Assembly (NCBI RefSeq): GCF_024599795.1
Contig: NZ_CP102246.1
Location: 3,658,001-3,722,000 of the forward strand
DNA: 64,000 bases
Reading direction: 5' to 3'
DNA from: Enterobacter cloacae complex sp. R_G8
GTDB taxonomy: Bacteria > Pseudomonadota > Gammaproteobacteria > Enterobacterales > Enterobacteriaceae
Shown here piece by piece: positions 9,980-19,070 of this stretch. The notes under the pieces were generated by a model. It saw only the letters and a list, made by a program, of their open reading frames with translations. It was not told the DNA's origin and searched no databases. Made by a program: the position numbers and the translations under genes. How positions within the stretch are numbered: position 1 is the stretch's first letter; each line of letters opens with the position of its first letter.

Positions 9980-10732
9980 ATGGCTATTACTAAGCTGGTT
10001 CTGGTGCGCCACGGCGAAAGCCAGTGGAACAACGAAAACCGCTTCACCGGTTGGTACGACGTTGATCTGTCAGAGAAAGGCGTAAGCGAAGCAAAAGCAG
10101 CGGGTAAACTGCTGAAAGAAGAAGGCTTCAGCTTTGATTTTGCTTACACCTCTGTGCTGAAACGTGCCATCCACACCCTGTGGAACGTGCTGGACGAACT
10201 GGATCAGGCCTGGCTGCCGGTTGAAAAATCCTGGAAACTGAACGAGCGTCACTACGGTGCGCTGCAGGGTCTGAACAAAGCCGAAACCGCTGAGAAATAC
10301 GGTGACGAGCAGGTTAAACAGTGGCGTCGCGGCTTCGCGGTAACCCCACCAGAGCTGACCAAAGATGACGAGCGCTATCCGGGCCACGACCCGCGTTACG
10401 CGAAACTGACCGACGCTGAGCTGCCAACCACCGAGAGCCTGGCGCTGACCATCGACCGCGTTGTGCCTTACTGGAACGAAACCATTCTGCCACGCCTGAA
10501 AAGCGGTGAGCGCGTGATCATCGCCGCTCACGGTAACTCCCTGCGCGCGCTGGTGAAATACCTGGACAACATGGGTGAAGACGAAATCCTCGAACTGAAC
10601 ATCCCGACTGGCGTACCGCTGGTGTATGAGTTCGACGAAAACTTCAAACCAATCAAACACTACTATCTGGGTAACGCAGACGAGATCGCAGCGAAAGCCG
10701 CGGCTGTTGCGAACCAGGGTAAAGCGAAGTAA
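9980..10732 (+). CDS. gpmA: 2,3-bisphosphoglycerate-dependent phosphoglycerate mutase GpmA
   Basis: GpmA interconverts 3- and 2-phosphoglycerate in glycolysis through a phosphohistidine intermediate. The 250 residues equal the E. coli protein. The motif [10 protein letters not shown] places the phosphorylated H11, and the partner residues E89 and H184 (AAHGNS) are present. Its codons are strongly biased towards the preferred set, as expected for an abundant enzyme. The start follows GAGGAG, and a Fur box covers the promoter region, linking glycolytic flux to iron. Confidence 0.98.
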   Translation: MAITKLVLVRHGESQWNNENRFTGWYDVDLSEKGVSEAKAAGKLLKEEGFSFDFAYTSVLKRAIHTLWNVLDELDQAWLPVEKSWKLNERHYGALQGLNKAETAEKYGDEQVKQWRRGFAVTPPELTKDDERYPGHDPRYAKLTDAELPTTESLALTIDRVVPYWNETILPRLKSGERVIIAAHGNSLRALVKYLDNMGEDEILELNIPTGVPLVYEFDENFKPIKHYYLGNADEIAAKAAAVANQGKAK

Positions 10733-10746
10733 TTTTCGCCGGACAT

Positions 10747-10777
10747 AAAAAAAGCGCGGAGCCTTCCGCGCTTTTTT
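10747..10777. terminator. Bidirectional terminator between gpmA and aroG
   Basis: AGCGCGGA and TCCGCGCT pair around the loop GCCT. An A run lies before and a T run after, so both converging transcripts would end here. Confidence 0.88.
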
Positions 10778-10793
10778 ATTTGTGCCGGGAGAA

Positions 10794-11846
10794 TCAACCG
10801 CGACGGGCTTTTACCGCATTCGCCAGCTGACGCAGGATGGCGTCGGTATCTTCCCAGCCGATGCAGGCATCCGTCACGCTCTTGCCATAGACCAGCGGCT
10901 CGCTGCCTTCGAGGTTCTGGTTACCCTCAACCAGATGGCTTTCAATCATCACCCCAATCACCGCCTTCTCACCGCCGGCAATCTGCTGGCAGACGTCTGC
11001 CCCCACTTCCATCTGCTTTTTGAACTGCTTGCTGGAGTTGGCGTGGCTGAAGTCGATCATCACCTGAGGCGGCAGCCCGGCTTTTTCCAGCCCGACCTTC
11101 ACTTCCGCGACATGTTTTGCGCTGTAGTTAGGCTCTTTACCGCCGCGCAGAATGATATGGCAGTCACCGTTACCGCTGGTGTTAACAATGGCAGAGTGAC
11201 CCCATTTGGTCACGGACAGGAAGCAGTGTGGTGCCCCTGCCGCATTGATGGCATCAATCGCGACTTTGATGGTGCCATCGGTACCGTTTTTAAACCCAAC
11301 CGGGCAAGAGAGGCCGGACGCCAGTTCACGGTGAACCTGAGACTCAGTCGTACGTGCGCCAATGGCGCCCCAGCTCATCAGATCTGCCAGATATTGTGGC
11401 GTAATCATATCCAGGAACTCACCGGCGGCTGGAAGGCCACTGTCGTTGATCTCCAGCAGCAGCTTGCGCGCAATGCGCAGACCGTCGTTAATCTGGAAGC
11501 TGTTGTCCATATGCGGATCGTTAATCAGTCCTTTCCAGCCAACGGTGGTGCGCGGCTTTTCAAAGTACACGCGCATCACAATCTCCAGCTCATCTTTAAG
11601 CTCTTCGCGCAGCTGGAGCAGTCTCGCGGCATACTCTTTTGCCGCGGCAGGATCGTGAATAGAGCACGGACCAATCACCACCAGAAGACGATCGTCATTA
11701 CCTTTCAGGATCTTGTGGATCGCTTTACGAGCATGAGAAACCGTGTTTGCGGCATTTTCAGTGGCGGGGAATTTCTCAAGGAGTGCTACAGGAGGTAATA
11801 ACTCATTGATCTCTTTAATACGTAAATCGTCGTTCTGATAATTCAT
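10794..11846 (-). CDS. aroG: 3-deoxy-7-phosphoheptulonate synthase AroG, phenylalanine-sensitive
   Basis: AroG condenses phosphoenolpyruvate and erythrose-4-phosphate, the first step of the shikimate pathway. The 350-residue length and the N-terminus MNYQNDDLRIKEINELLPP are those of the phenylalanine-inhibited isoenzyme rather than AroF or AroH. Class I motifs such as VIGPCSIHD and the metal-binding cysteine in that loop are visible, and PRTTVGWKG follows. A perfect TyrR box lies 72-89 bp upstream of the start codon. Confidence 0.96.
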   Translation of the reverse strand: MNYQNDDLRIKEINELLPPVALLEKFPATENAANTVSHARKAIHKILKGNDDRLLVVIGPCSIHDPAAAKEYAARLLQLREELKDELEIVMRVYFEKPRTTVGWKGLINDPHMDNSFQINDGLRIARKLLLEINDSGLPAAGEFLDMITPQYLADLMSWGAIGARTTESQVHRELASGLSCPVGFKNGTDGTIKVAIDAINAAGAPHCFLSVTKWGHSAIVNTSGNGDCHIILRGGKEPNYSAKHVAEVKVGLEKAGLPPQVMIDFSHANSSKQFKKQMEVGADVCQQIAGGEKAVIGVMIESHLVEGNQNLEGSEPLVYGKSVTDACIGWEDTDAILRQLANAVKARRG

Positions 11847-11917
11847 CTTCTTTCCAGCTCTGCCATATCTTTAGTAATGAAAGCAATCCTTTCAATCTAT
11901 CTTGTCGACCAGGAAGT

Positions 11918-11935
11918 GTAAACACGGTTTTACAC
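11918..11935 (-). promoter_or_regulatory. TyrR box of aroG
   Basis: TGTAAA-N6-TTTACA is a perfect strong TyrR palindrome. It lies in the aroG promoter region, where TyrR with phenylalanine or tryptophan would repress. Confidence 0.88.
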
Positions 11936-12150
11936 TTCACGCAGATAATTCCTGGAATTCGCCTAAAAATCGCCACAAAATAGCGAAAAACGAGATCTAA
12001 CCTATGCTTTTTAACTGTAACAACCATTTTTACTTGCTTAAACGCGATTCCCTACTGACGTAAGTCCGTCTGGCGGGATCTTTCGCCTCTGAAAAAGATG
12101 CACTGTTGGAGAATGTTATCCAGCGTAACGACAAGAACAGGAGCACCATG

Positions 12151-12528
12151 ATGAAAATGACGAAACTGGCAACCCTCTTCCTGACGGCAACCCTCACCCT
12201 GGCAAGCGGCAGCGTTCTTGCGGCCGAAACGGGCTCATCGGGTAACGGCGATGCAAACGCGGCTGCGGCGGCAGGCCAGGTCGCCCCTGATGCCAAGCAG
12301 AACGTCGCCCCGAACAATGTCGATAATAGTCAGATTAATAATGGAAACACCAATACCGGTGGCACGATGCTGCACCCTAATGGTACCGACTCCGGCACCA
12401 TGAATCATGACAATATGAGCAAGGATGAGGTTCACAAAAACACGATGTGTAAAGACGGCCGTTGCCCGGACGCGAATGACAAAGTGGGCGATGATGCCAA
12501 TACCAAAACGGATGGTACTACCCAGTAA
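12151..12528 (+). CDS. ybgS: Small exported protein YbgS (function unknown)
   Basis: This is a homologue of the uncharacterised enterobacterial protein YbgS. The start at 12151 ([11 protein letters not shown]) is preferred because CAGGAG lies 7 bases before it. The ATG at 12148 is possible, and the one at 12106 lacks a ribosome-binding site. The 125-residue product has a clear signal peptide ending VLAA near residue 23. An Ala/Asn/Gly-rich low-complexity stretch follows, then a conserved tail [13 protein letters not shown] with two cysteines and the ending TKTDGTTQ. It has no recognisable enzyme domain and is presumably periplasmic. Confidence 0.85.
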   Translation: MKMTKLATLFLTATLTLASGSVLAAETGSSGNGDANAAAAAGQVAPDAKQNVAPNNVDNSQINNGNTNTGGTMLHPNGTDSGTMNHDNMSKDEVHKNTMCKDGRCPDANDKVGDDANTKTDGTTQ

Positions 12529-12549
12529 CCGGTTGGTGATTTAAGGATA

Positions 12550-12579
12550 AAAGGAGAGCCCAGGCTCTCCTTTCTTTTT
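12550..12579 (+). terminator. Terminator after ybgS
   Basis: AAAGGAGAGCC and GGCTCTCCTTT form an 11-bp stem around CA, followed by CTTTTTG. It is 21 bp past the ybgS stop codon. Confidence 0.85.
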
Positions 12580-12634
12580 GAGTAACCTATTAAAAACGCT
12601 ACACTAAAAACGATAACGAATCAGGAAAGATAAC

Positions 12635-13567
12635 ATGGCACACACACATTCACACGCTTCCGGCGACGACAACGCTAAACGCCTGCTGTTGGCCTTCGGC
12701 GTCACCGCAACCTTCATGATTATTGAGGTCATCGGTGGTCTGGTCTCCGGCTCTCTGGCACTGCTGGCTGACGCCGGGCATATGCTTACGGATGCAGCGG
12801 CGCTGCTTTTCGCCTTGCTGGCCGTGCAGTTTGCCCGCCGCCCCCCTAACGCACGCCATACGTTCGGCTGGCTGAGGCTGACGACCCTTGCCGCGTTTGT
12901 TAACGCGATTGCGCTGGTGGTCATTACCATTCTTATCGTCTGGGAGGCGATTCAGCGCTTCAGACACCCTCAGCCGGTTGCCGGGACGACAATGATGGTG
13001 ATTGCCGTGGCGGGACTGCTTGCCAATATCCTGGCATTCTGGATTTTGCATCGTGGCAGTGAGGAAAAAAACCTCAACGTGCGAGCGGCGGCCTTGCACG
13101 TGCTGGGGGATTTGCTGGGCTCCGTGGGGGCCATTATTGCCGCACTGGTGATCCTCTATACCGGCTGGACACCTGTCGACCCGATTCTTTCAGTGCTGGT
13201 CTCGTGTCTGGTTTTACGCAGCGCCTGGCGGCTATTGAAGGAGAGCGTCAATGAGTTGCTGGAGGGAGCCCCCGCCTCTGTGGATATCGCCGAGTTGAAA
13301 CGGAATCTGCACCGTTCGGTTCCGGAAGTGCGTAACGTCCACCATGTACACGTCTGGCTGGTGGGCGAGAAACCGGTTATGACGTTACATGTGCAGGTTA
13401 TTCCACCTCATGACCACGATGCGCTACTCGAACGCATCCAGCACTTTCTTGAACATCACTATGAAATTGGTCACGCGACCATCCAGATGGAGTACCAGCC
13501 CTGTAACGGGCCGGATTGCCACCTGAATGAGGCGCAGTCCGGCCATTCACATCATCACCACCATTAA
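12635..13567 (+). CDS. zitB: Zinc efflux transporter ZitB
   Basis: ZitB is a cation diffusion facilitator in the inner membrane that exports Zn(II) in exchange for protons. The 310 residues carry six hydrophobic segments. The metal-site motif DAGHMLTD is in helix II (D46, H49, D53) and HVLGDLLGS in helix V. A cytoplasmic C-terminal ferredoxin-like domain contains HHVHVW. Histidine-rich ends (HTHSHASG at the N-terminus, SHHHHH at the C-terminus) are typical. Its stop codon shares bases with that of convergent pnuC. Confidence 0.95.
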   Translation: MAHTHSHASGDDNAKRLLLAFGVTATFMIIEVIGGLVSGSLALLADAGHMLTDAAALLFALLAVQFARRPPNARHTFGWLRLTTLAAFVNAIALVVITILIVWEAIQRFRHPQPVAGTTMMVIAVAGLLANILAFWILHRGSEEKNLNVRAAALHVLGDLLGSVGAIIAALVILYTGWTPVDPILSVLVSCLVLRSAWRLLKESVNELLEGAPASVDIAELKRNLHRSVPEVRNVHHVHVWLVGEKPVMTLHVQVIPPHDHDALLERIQHFLEHHYEIGHATIQMEYQPCNGPDCHLNEAQSGHSHHHHH

Positions 13568-14283
13568 CTGGACAGCGCGTGTGAGCCTCGCTCACGCGCG
13601 CTGTTAATCCACATCCGGCTTCCGTTCAGGGCAATGAAGGTCAGGAGCAGATATTCCAGCGACATCGCATAGACACCCTGCAGCGCGAAAACCACCACGC
13701 TGATGACATTGATGATGACCCACAGCAGCCAGTTCTCAACGTATTTACGGGTCATCAGGATCATCGCCGCAATCGACAACACCATCATGCAGGAATCCCA
13801 GAACGGGAAAGCATCCGGCTGAAGCTCCGGCATCGTCACATGCAAACCGATGCCGGACATAACCGCCACAGCAATGCGGGTCAGGAAAGCAAATACCGGG
13901 TTAATGTAGACTGTCATTAAACCAATGGCGACCACACAGGCGACAAACCAGGCGATGGCTTTCGGCAAGGGTAACCAGCGGATCTGCAGCTCGGCTTCCT
14001 GCTGACTGTTCTGCCGCGACCATGCGTACCACCCATAGATATTGGCCGCAAAAAAGAACAGCTGCAAAAGCAGGCTGGCGTACAGCTGGATCTGGAAGAA
14101 GATAATCGCAAACAGTGTGACGTTAATTAACCCGAACGCGTAATTGCTGATCTTCTCCAGGCTTGCGAGCCAGATACAGAGCAATCCCGCCAGCGTGCCA
14201 ACGGCCTCAATCCATGACAGGTCATAGCCACCTGCACCAATCGGTATATGAACCAGAATGTTTTGTGTGCTAAAAAAATCCAT
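13564..14283 (-). CDS. pnuC: Nicotinamide riboside transporter PnuC
   Basis: PnuC is the inner-membrane facilitator for nicotinamide riboside, trapped inside by NadR phosphorylation. I start it at 14283 ([14 protein letters not shown]), which gives 239 residues as in E. coli. An in-frame ATG at 14328 would extend it into nadA. Seven hydrophobic helices are apparent, and the conserved [15 protein letters not shown] and WLLWVIINV motifs lie in the substrate channel. It follows nadA by 22 bp and shares its NadR-controlled promoter. Confidence 0.95.
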   Translation of the reverse strand: MDFFSTQNILVHIPIGAGGYDLSWIEAVGTLAGLLCIWLASLEKISNYAFGLINVTLFAIIFFQIQLYASLLLQLFFFAANIYGWYAWSRQNSQQEAELQIRWLPLPKAIAWFVACVVAIGLMTVYINPVFAFLTRIAVAVMSGIGLHVTMPELQPDAFPFWDSCMMVLSIAAMILMTRKYVENWLLWVIINVISVVVFALQGVYAMSLEYLLLTFIALNGSRMWINSARERGSHALSS

Positions 14284-14305
14284 CTTTTCCCCGGGACGTA
14301 GTGAA

Positions 14306-15349
14306 TTAAGTACGTAGTGTAGCTGCAAAATCCAGCATGCGGTTAAGTGGAACTAACGCGCCTTCACGCAGGGCGGCATCCACATGGATTTCATGCGCCG
14401 CACCGCCAGTTTCTAACCCTTCAGCAATCGCTTTCAGGCCGTTCATCGCCATCCACGGACAGTGCGCACAGCTGCGGCACGTGGCCCCCTCACCTGCGGT
14501 AGGCGCTTCGAGAAGCTCTTTCTCCGGCACGGCCTGTTGCATCTTGTAGAAGATTCCGCGATCGGTCGCCACGATAAGCTGCTTGTGAGGCAACGTTCTG
14601 GCAGCGTTAATAAGCTGGCTGGTGGAGCCCACGGCATCGGCCATGTCGACAATCGACTGCGGAGATTCAGGGTGAACAAGGATAGCGGCGTCAGGATAAA
14701 GGGCCTTCATGCGGGCCAGCGCCTGCGTCTTGAACTCGTCATGAACGATACAGGCCCCCTGCCAGCAGAGCACGTCTGCCCCGGTCTGCTTCTGGACATA
14801 ATTGCCGAGATGGCGGTCAGGTGCCCAGATAATCTTCTCGCCCAGACTGTCCAGATGTTCAATCAGTTCAACGGCGATGCTCGATGTAACAACCCAGTCT
14901 GCGCGCGCTTTCACTGCTGCCGACGTATTGGCGTAAACCACCACGGTACGGTCAGGATGGGCGTCACAGAAGGCCGAGAACTCGTCAATCGGACAGCCGA
15001 GATCGAGTGAACACTCGGCGTTTAGGGTCGGCATCAGGATGGTTTTTTCAGGGCTGAGGATTTTTGCCGTTTCCCCCATAAAACGCACCCCCGCAACCAG
15101 TAGCGTGGAAGCAGGATGTTTTGCACCAAAGCGCGCCATCTCCAGAGAATCAGAAATACAGCCTCCGGTCTCTTCCGCCAGCTGCTGGATTTCCGGATCG
15201 GTGTAGTAATGTGCCACCATCACTGCATCTCGCTCTTTGAGAAGACGCTTGATTTTCTCACGGTAGAACTGCTTTTCATCCATGCTCAGCGGAACAGGCT
15301 TCGGCGGGAAGGGATAGATTGCGGCTTCAGGATCAAACATCACGCTCAT
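14306..15349 (-). CDS. nadA: Quinolinate synthase NadA
   Basis: NadA condenses iminoaspartate from NadB with dihydroxyacetone phosphate to make quinolinate for NAD synthesis. The 347 residues match E. coli. The [4Fe-4S] ligands C113, C200 and C297 are present, the last within the CRSCAHC motif (C291, C294, C297). A NadR box sits about 75-90 bp upstream. It is the first gene of nadA-pnuC, coupling de novo synthesis with salvage. Confidence 0.97.
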   Translation of the reverse strand: MSVMFDPEAAIYPFPPKPVPLSMDEKQFYREKIKRLLKERDAVMVAHYYTDPEIQQLAEETGGCISDSLEMARFGAKHPASTLLVAGVRFMGETAKILSPEKTILMPTLNAECSLDLGCPIDEFSAFCDAHPDRTVVVYANTSAAVKARADWVVTSSIAVELIEHLDSLGEKIIWAPDRHLGNYVQKQTGADVLCWQGACIVHDEFKTQALARMKALYPDAAILVHPESPQSIVDMADAVGSTSQLINAARTLPHKQLIVATDRGIFYKMQQAVPEKELLEAPTAGEGATCRSCAHCPWMAMNGLKAIAEGLETGGAAHEIHVDAALREGALVPLNRMLDFAATLRT

Positions 15350-15422
15350 TATGGCTTCTCGTTTTACTGGCTTAACAATATTGCCTTTCTTTTGCCTGAC
15401 ATAGCAAAACTTGCGGCAATTG

Positions 15423-15440
15423 TGTTTTGTATACTAAACA
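15423..15440 (-). promoter_or_regulatory. NadR operator of nadA-pnuC
   Basis: TGTTTT-GTATAC-TAAACA matches the 18-bp NadR consensus TGTTTA-N6-TAAACA with one mismatch. On the minus strand it lies in the nadA promoter region. NadR with NAD would repress. Confidence 0.85.
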
Positions 15441-15509
15441 AGATAGCGAATCTGGAATGAAAAGTCACCGGGAATAGATGTGAGGAGCATTTGTTGTATC
15501 GCAGATAGC

Positions 15510-15535
15510 AAAAAAGCGCCTTTAGGGCGCTTTTT
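15510..15535 (-). terminator. Terminator of the tRNA-Lys/Val operon
   Basis: Reading leftward, AAAAAGCGCCC-TAAA-GGCGC is followed by TTTTTT. It lies 106 bp past the last tRNA 3' end and just beyond a duplicate of that 3' end. Confidence 0.85.
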
Positions 15536-15540
15536 AACAT

Positions 15541-15559
15541 TGGTGGGTCGTGCAGGATT
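15541..15559 (-). repeat. 19-nt duplicate of the tRNA-Lys 3' end
   Basis: This is an exact copy of the last 19 nt of the tRNA-Lys gene, including CCA. It is offset by exactly 100 bp from the end of the last full gene (15641). It cannot fold as a tRNA on its own. The 81 bp between the two copies contain small hairpins. The arrangement resembles the 19-nt tRNA repeats after E. coli tyrT. Confidence 0.85.
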
Positions 15560-15640
15560 ACTCGGCGTTGCCTCGCCCTTCGGGCCGTTGCTAAAGCAAC
15601 GTTATCCTTCACATTTGACATCTGAGTAAGATATCAAAAT

Positions 15641-15716
15641 TGGTGGGTCGTGCAGGATTCGAACCTGCGACCAATTGATTAAAAGTCAACTGCTCTACCA
15701 ACTGAGCTAACGACCC
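15641..15716 (-). tRNA. lysY: tRNA-Lys (anticodon TTT), copy 4
   Basis: A full 76-nt cloverleaf with encoded CCA on the minus strand. The acceptor stem GGGTCGT pairs with ACGACCC, and the anticodon loop reads CTTTTAA. It is base-identical to the other three lysine copies. It is last in the operon, followed by the 19-nt duplicate and the terminator. The copy symbol is arbitrary because the genes are identical. Confidence 0.95.
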
Positions 15717-15747
15717 CTTGCGGGATGTACTTCAAATTTATTCAGGC

Positions 15748-15823
15748 TGGTGGGTCGTGCAGGATTCGAACCTGCGACCAATTGATTAAAAGTCAACTGC
15801 TCTACCAACTGAGCTAACGACCC
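15748..15823 (-). tRNA. tRNA-Lys (anticodon TTT), copy 3
   Basis: A 76-nt gene with encoded CCA, identical to the other lysine copies. It is separated from its neighbours by 31 and 41 nt of unrelated spacer. Confidence 0.95.
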
Positions 15824-15864
15824 ATCTGGGTGTTGCCTGAATTATCACTCGGAACCAATTAAAT

Positions 15865-15940
15865 TGGTGGGTCGTGCAGGATTCGAACCTGCGACCAATT
15901 GATTAAAAGTCAACTGCTCTACCAACTGAGCTAACGACCC
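15865..15940 (-). tRNA. lysW: tRNA-Lys (anticodon TTT), copy 2
   Basis: A 76-nt gene with encoded CCA. Only three bases (15941-15943) separate it from the upstream valine tRNA, as for valT-lysW in E. coli, so the pair is cut apart from one precursor. Confidence 0.95.
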
Positions 15941-15943
15941 GAG

Positions 15944-16019
15944 TGGTGGGTGATGACGGGCTCGAACCGCCGACCCCCTCCGTGTAAAGGAGATGCTCTA
16001 CCAACTGAGCTAATCACCC
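15944..16019 (-). tRNA. valT: tRNA-Val (anticodon TAC)
   Basis: A 76-nt cloverleaf with encoded CCA. The acceptor stem GGGTGAT pairs with ATCACCC, and the anticodon is TAC in CTTTACAC. It sits second in the operon, after the first lysine tRNA. Confidence 0.95.
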
Positions 16020-16046
16020 ACTCTGTACTGCCGGAACTGCTTTAAG

Positions 16047-16122
16047 TGGTGGGTCGTGCAGGATTCGAACCTGCGACCAATTGATTAAAAGTCAACTGCT
16101 CTACCAACTGAGCTAACGACCC
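16047..16122 (-). tRNA. lysT: tRNA-Lys (anticodon TTT), copy 1
   Basis: This 76-nt gene with encoded CCA is the first of the operon and lies closest to the promoter. Its sequence is identical to the three downstream lysine copies. Confidence 0.95.
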
Positions 16123-16164
16123 ACTTTTATGCTGCTTTCACGTTGTTTGATATCCCGTGGCAAC

Positions 16165-16200
16165 GGCGGCATATATTACTGATTTAAGAATTCTGCGCAA
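16165..16200 (-). promoter_or_regulatory. Promoter of the tRNA operon
   Basis: On the minus strand, TTGCGC (16200-16195) and TAATAT (16178-16173) are separated by 16 bp. The GC-rich discriminator GCCGCC follows, a hallmark of stringently controlled stable-RNA promoters. Confidence 0.65.
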
Positions 16201-16248
16201 CAAAAATTTCGATGAAGATCACTTAACTGCTTAGTAATCATGCTGCAC

Positions 16249-16274
16249 GACCAGAAATAACGCGATTTCTGGTC
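16249..16274 (-). terminator. Inverted repeat downstream of cpoB
   Basis: A perfect 10-bp stem (GACCAGAAAT and complement) surrounds a 6-nt loop, 10 bp after the cpoB stop codon. There is no T run on the minus strand, so it may protect the mRNA end rather than terminate alone. Confidence 0.45.
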
Positions 16275-16283
16275 ATGCGATAA

Positions 16284-17078
16284 TCATCCCATCGAACTCA
16301 GACGTTTTTGCGCCTGTTTGGCCCCTTCCGTGCCGGGGAATTTTGCGACCACCTGCTGATAAACCGCTTTGGCTTTCGCAGTGTCACCTTTGTCCTGCAT
16401 GATCACGCCGACCTTAAACATCGCATCAGGCGCTTTTGGCGATTTTGGGTAATTTTTCACCACTGAAGCGAAATAAAACGCCGCATCGTCCTTTTTACCC
16501 TTGTTGTAATTCAACTGACCCAGCCAATAATTCGCGTTTGGCTGATAAGTGGAATCCGGGTACTTCTTAACAAAGTTCTGAAACGCAACGATAGCGTCAT
16601 CCTGGCGCGATTTATCCTGTACCAGTGCAATAGCCGCGTTGTAATCCGTATTCGCGTCACCGCTCTGCACAGGCGCACCTGTCGAGGCAGAAGCATCGGC
16701 TGCGGGTGCTGGCACGTCTGTCGTCGCCCCACTTTGATCGCCCGCTGCTGGTTGCGCTGCTGCACCACCGCTGCTCAGGCTATCAATCTGCAGCAAGATC
16801 TGCTTCTGACGTTCCACAACCTGGTTAAGCTGATACTGGCTCTCCTGAATCTGACCACGAAGGGAGTCAATATCGTTTTGGTTATCGGAAAGTTGTTGCT
16901 GGAGTTGGGTTAAAAGCTGACTGTGAGCGTTAGAAATACGCTCGAGTTGAGTGACCCGGTCTTCTACCGAGCCTGAGCCGACACTACTGATTGGTGCCTG
17001 AGCAAAAGCGGCCCAGGGGGCCGCTATTCCAACCAGTAACGACAGACTCAACAGATGATGTCTGAAGTTACTGCTCAT
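16284..17078 (-). CDS. cpoB: Cell division coordinator CpoB
   Basis: CpoB (formerly YbgF) is a periplasmic protein that links peptidoglycan synthesis by PBP1B with Tol-driven outer-membrane constriction. Residues 1-26 form a signal peptide ending AFA. Residues 35-100 are a Gln-rich heptad coiled coil that trimerises. An Ala/Ser/Pro linker follows, and from about 145 there are tetratricopeptide repeats with NYWLGQLNYNKGKKDDA. The 264 residues are within one of E. coli. It starts 9 bp after pal. Confidence 0.96.
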   Translation of the reverse strand: MSSNFRHHLLSLSLLVGIAAPWAAFAQAPISSVGSGSVEDRVTQLERISNAHSQLLTQLQQQLSDNQNDIDSLRGQIQESQYQLNQVVERQKQILLQIDSLSSGGAAAQPAAGDQSGATTDVPAPAADASASTGAPVQSGDANTDYNAAIALVQDKSRQDDAIVAFQNFVKKYPDSTYQPNANYWLGQLNYNKGKKDDAAFYFASVVKNYPKSPKAPDAMFKVGVIMQDKGDTAKAKAVYQQVVAKFPGTEGAKQAQKRLSSMG

Positions 17079-17087
17079 GCAATTCTC

Positions 17088-17633
<546 letters not shown>

Positions 17634-17644
17634 TTAATTATTAT

Positions 17645-18937
17645 TTACAGATACGGCGACCAGGCAGGTGATTTTACCTGACCATCAGTTGCCGGAATAC
17701 GCGCTTTGAAACGCCCATCTGTAGAAACCAGATTCAGCACAGATCCCATCCCCTGAGAAGAGCTGTAGATTACCATAGTGCCGTTAGGTGCCAGACTTGG
17801 CGTTTCATCCAGGAACGTTGACGACAGAACTTGGACGCCACCCGCTACCAGATCTTGTTTGGCAATGTGCTGCTGCCCACCGTTGGAGCTGACCATTACC
17901 ATAAATTTGCCGTCGCTGCTCACGTCTGCGTTCTGGTTCTGAGAGCCTTCCCAGGTGATACGCTGCGGAGCACCGCCGTTGATGTTCACTTTATAGATTT
18001 GTGGACGGCCTGCCTGGTCAGAGGTAAACGCCAGGTTCTGGCTATCCGGGAACCATGATGGTTCGGTGTTATTGCTGCGACCATCCGTCACCTGACGGAT
18101 CTGACCAGAACCAATGTCCATCACGTACAGGTTCAGGCTACCGGTTTTAGACAGCGCAAAGGCCAGCTTAGAGCCGTCCGGCGAGAACGAAGGTGCACCG
18201 TTGTGACGCGGGAACGACGCCACCTGACGAACAGCACCGTTAGCCAGCGTCTGGATAACCAGCGCAGAACGACCGCTTTCGAAGGTCACGTAGGCCAGTT
18301 TAGATCCGTCCGGAGACCAGGCTGGAGACATCAGCGGCTGAGAAGAGCGTTTCACCAGGAACTGGTTGTAGCCGTCGTAGTCAGATACGCGGAGCTCATA
18401 CGGGAACTGGCCGCCGTTGGTCTGTACCACATAGGCGATACGGGTACGGAACGCGCCTTTAATACCGGTCAGTTTTTCGAATACCGCATCGCTGGCAGCG
18501 TGAGCCGCATAGCGCAGGTACTGTTTAGTGACCTTGTAAGAGTTCTGAGCCAGAACGGTACCCGGTGCACCGCCGGTATCCACCAGCTGCCAGGCCACGT
18601 TGTAAGAGCCGTCCGGGTTAGGGGTAACCTGACCGACAACCACGGCATCAATGCCCAGTGCAGACCACGCAGCAGGCTGAACTTCCTGCGCGCTACCCGG
18701 CTGCTGAGGCAGACGAGAACGATCTAACGGGTTGAATTTACCGCTGTTACGCAGGTCAGCTGCCACGATGCCGCCGGCATCTTCAGGCGCCGCGCCAGGG
18801 CCAGCCCACTGGAATGGAACTACACCGATTGGGCGTGCCGAGTCCACCCCCTGGGTGATCTCGATACGTACTTCTGCGTGCAGTACAGCTGCCCACAGCA
18901 TTAAGAAACTAAATGCTACACGTAATGCCTGCTTCAT
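17645..18937 (-). CDS. tolB: Tol-Pal system beta-propeller protein TolB
   Basis: TolB is a periplasmic protein that cycles between Pal and energised TolA. The start at 18937 (MKQALRVAF) gives 430 residues as in E. coli. The adjacent ATG at 18940 is equally readable. The signal peptide ends LHA at about residue 21. An N-terminal alpha/beta domain is followed from about 170 by a six-bladed propeller with repeated [18 protein letters not shown] motifs. It begins 133 bp after tolA, across a stem-loop. Confidence 0.97.
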   Translation of the reverse strand: MKQALRVAFSFLMLWAAVLHAEVRIEITQGVDSARPIGVVPFQWAGPGAAPEDAGGIVAADLRNSGKFNPLDRSRLPQQPGSAQEVQPAAWSALGIDAVVVGQVTPNPDGSYNVAWQLVDTGGAPGTVLAQNSYKVTKQYLRYAAHAASDAVFEKLTGIKGAFRTRIAYVVQTNGGQFPYELRVSDYDGYNQFLVKRSSQPLMSPAWSPDGSKLAYVTFESGRSALVIQTLANGAVRQVASFPRHNGAPSFSPDGSKLAFALSKTGSLNLYVMDIGSGQIRQVTDGRSNNTEPSWFPDSQNLAFTSDQAGRPQIYKVNINGGAPQRITWEGSQNQNADVSSDGKFMVMVSSNGGQQHIAKQDLVAGGVQVLSSTFLDETPSLAPNGTMVIYSSSQGMGSVLNLVSTDGRFKARIPATDGQVKSPAWSPYL

Positions 18938-19040
18938 CATATCTCCCTTATCTGGGTAACCTTACCCACGATAATTTAGCAGAATGTTAACAAACCCAAA
19001 TAGACAAAACTACCGAACCCTGTGACTAAACCTGGTCTAT

Positions 19041-19064
19041 TTTTCCCCGTTTGCACGGGGAAAA
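19041..19064 (-). repeat. Stem-loop between tolA and tolB
   Basis: TTTTCCCCG and CGGGGAAAA form a perfect 9-bp inverted repeat around a 6-nt loop, directly after the tolA stop codon. It could attenuate readthrough or stabilise the tolA mRNA end, while tolB-pal-cpoB may also have its own promoter in the remaining gap. Confidence 0.6.
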
Positions 19065-19070
19065 TGTAAC

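Noticed and set aside
10782..11798. 338-codon open frame antisense to aroG
   Set aside because: A shadow of aroG with no family motif and no start signal.
15364..15621. 85-codon minus-strand frame starting MSNVKDNVALATARRARQ across the tRNA trailer
   Set aside because: Its start is Arg-rich and recalls the tpr frame after tyrT, but it has no ribosome-binding site and runs through the terminator and into the nadA promoter. I report the region as a finding, not as a gene.
15641..16122. Regularly spaced near-identical 76-bp repeats that could suggest a CRISPR-like array
   Set aside because: Each repeat is a complete tRNA gene with CCA and an anticodon. No CRISPR array occurs in the window.
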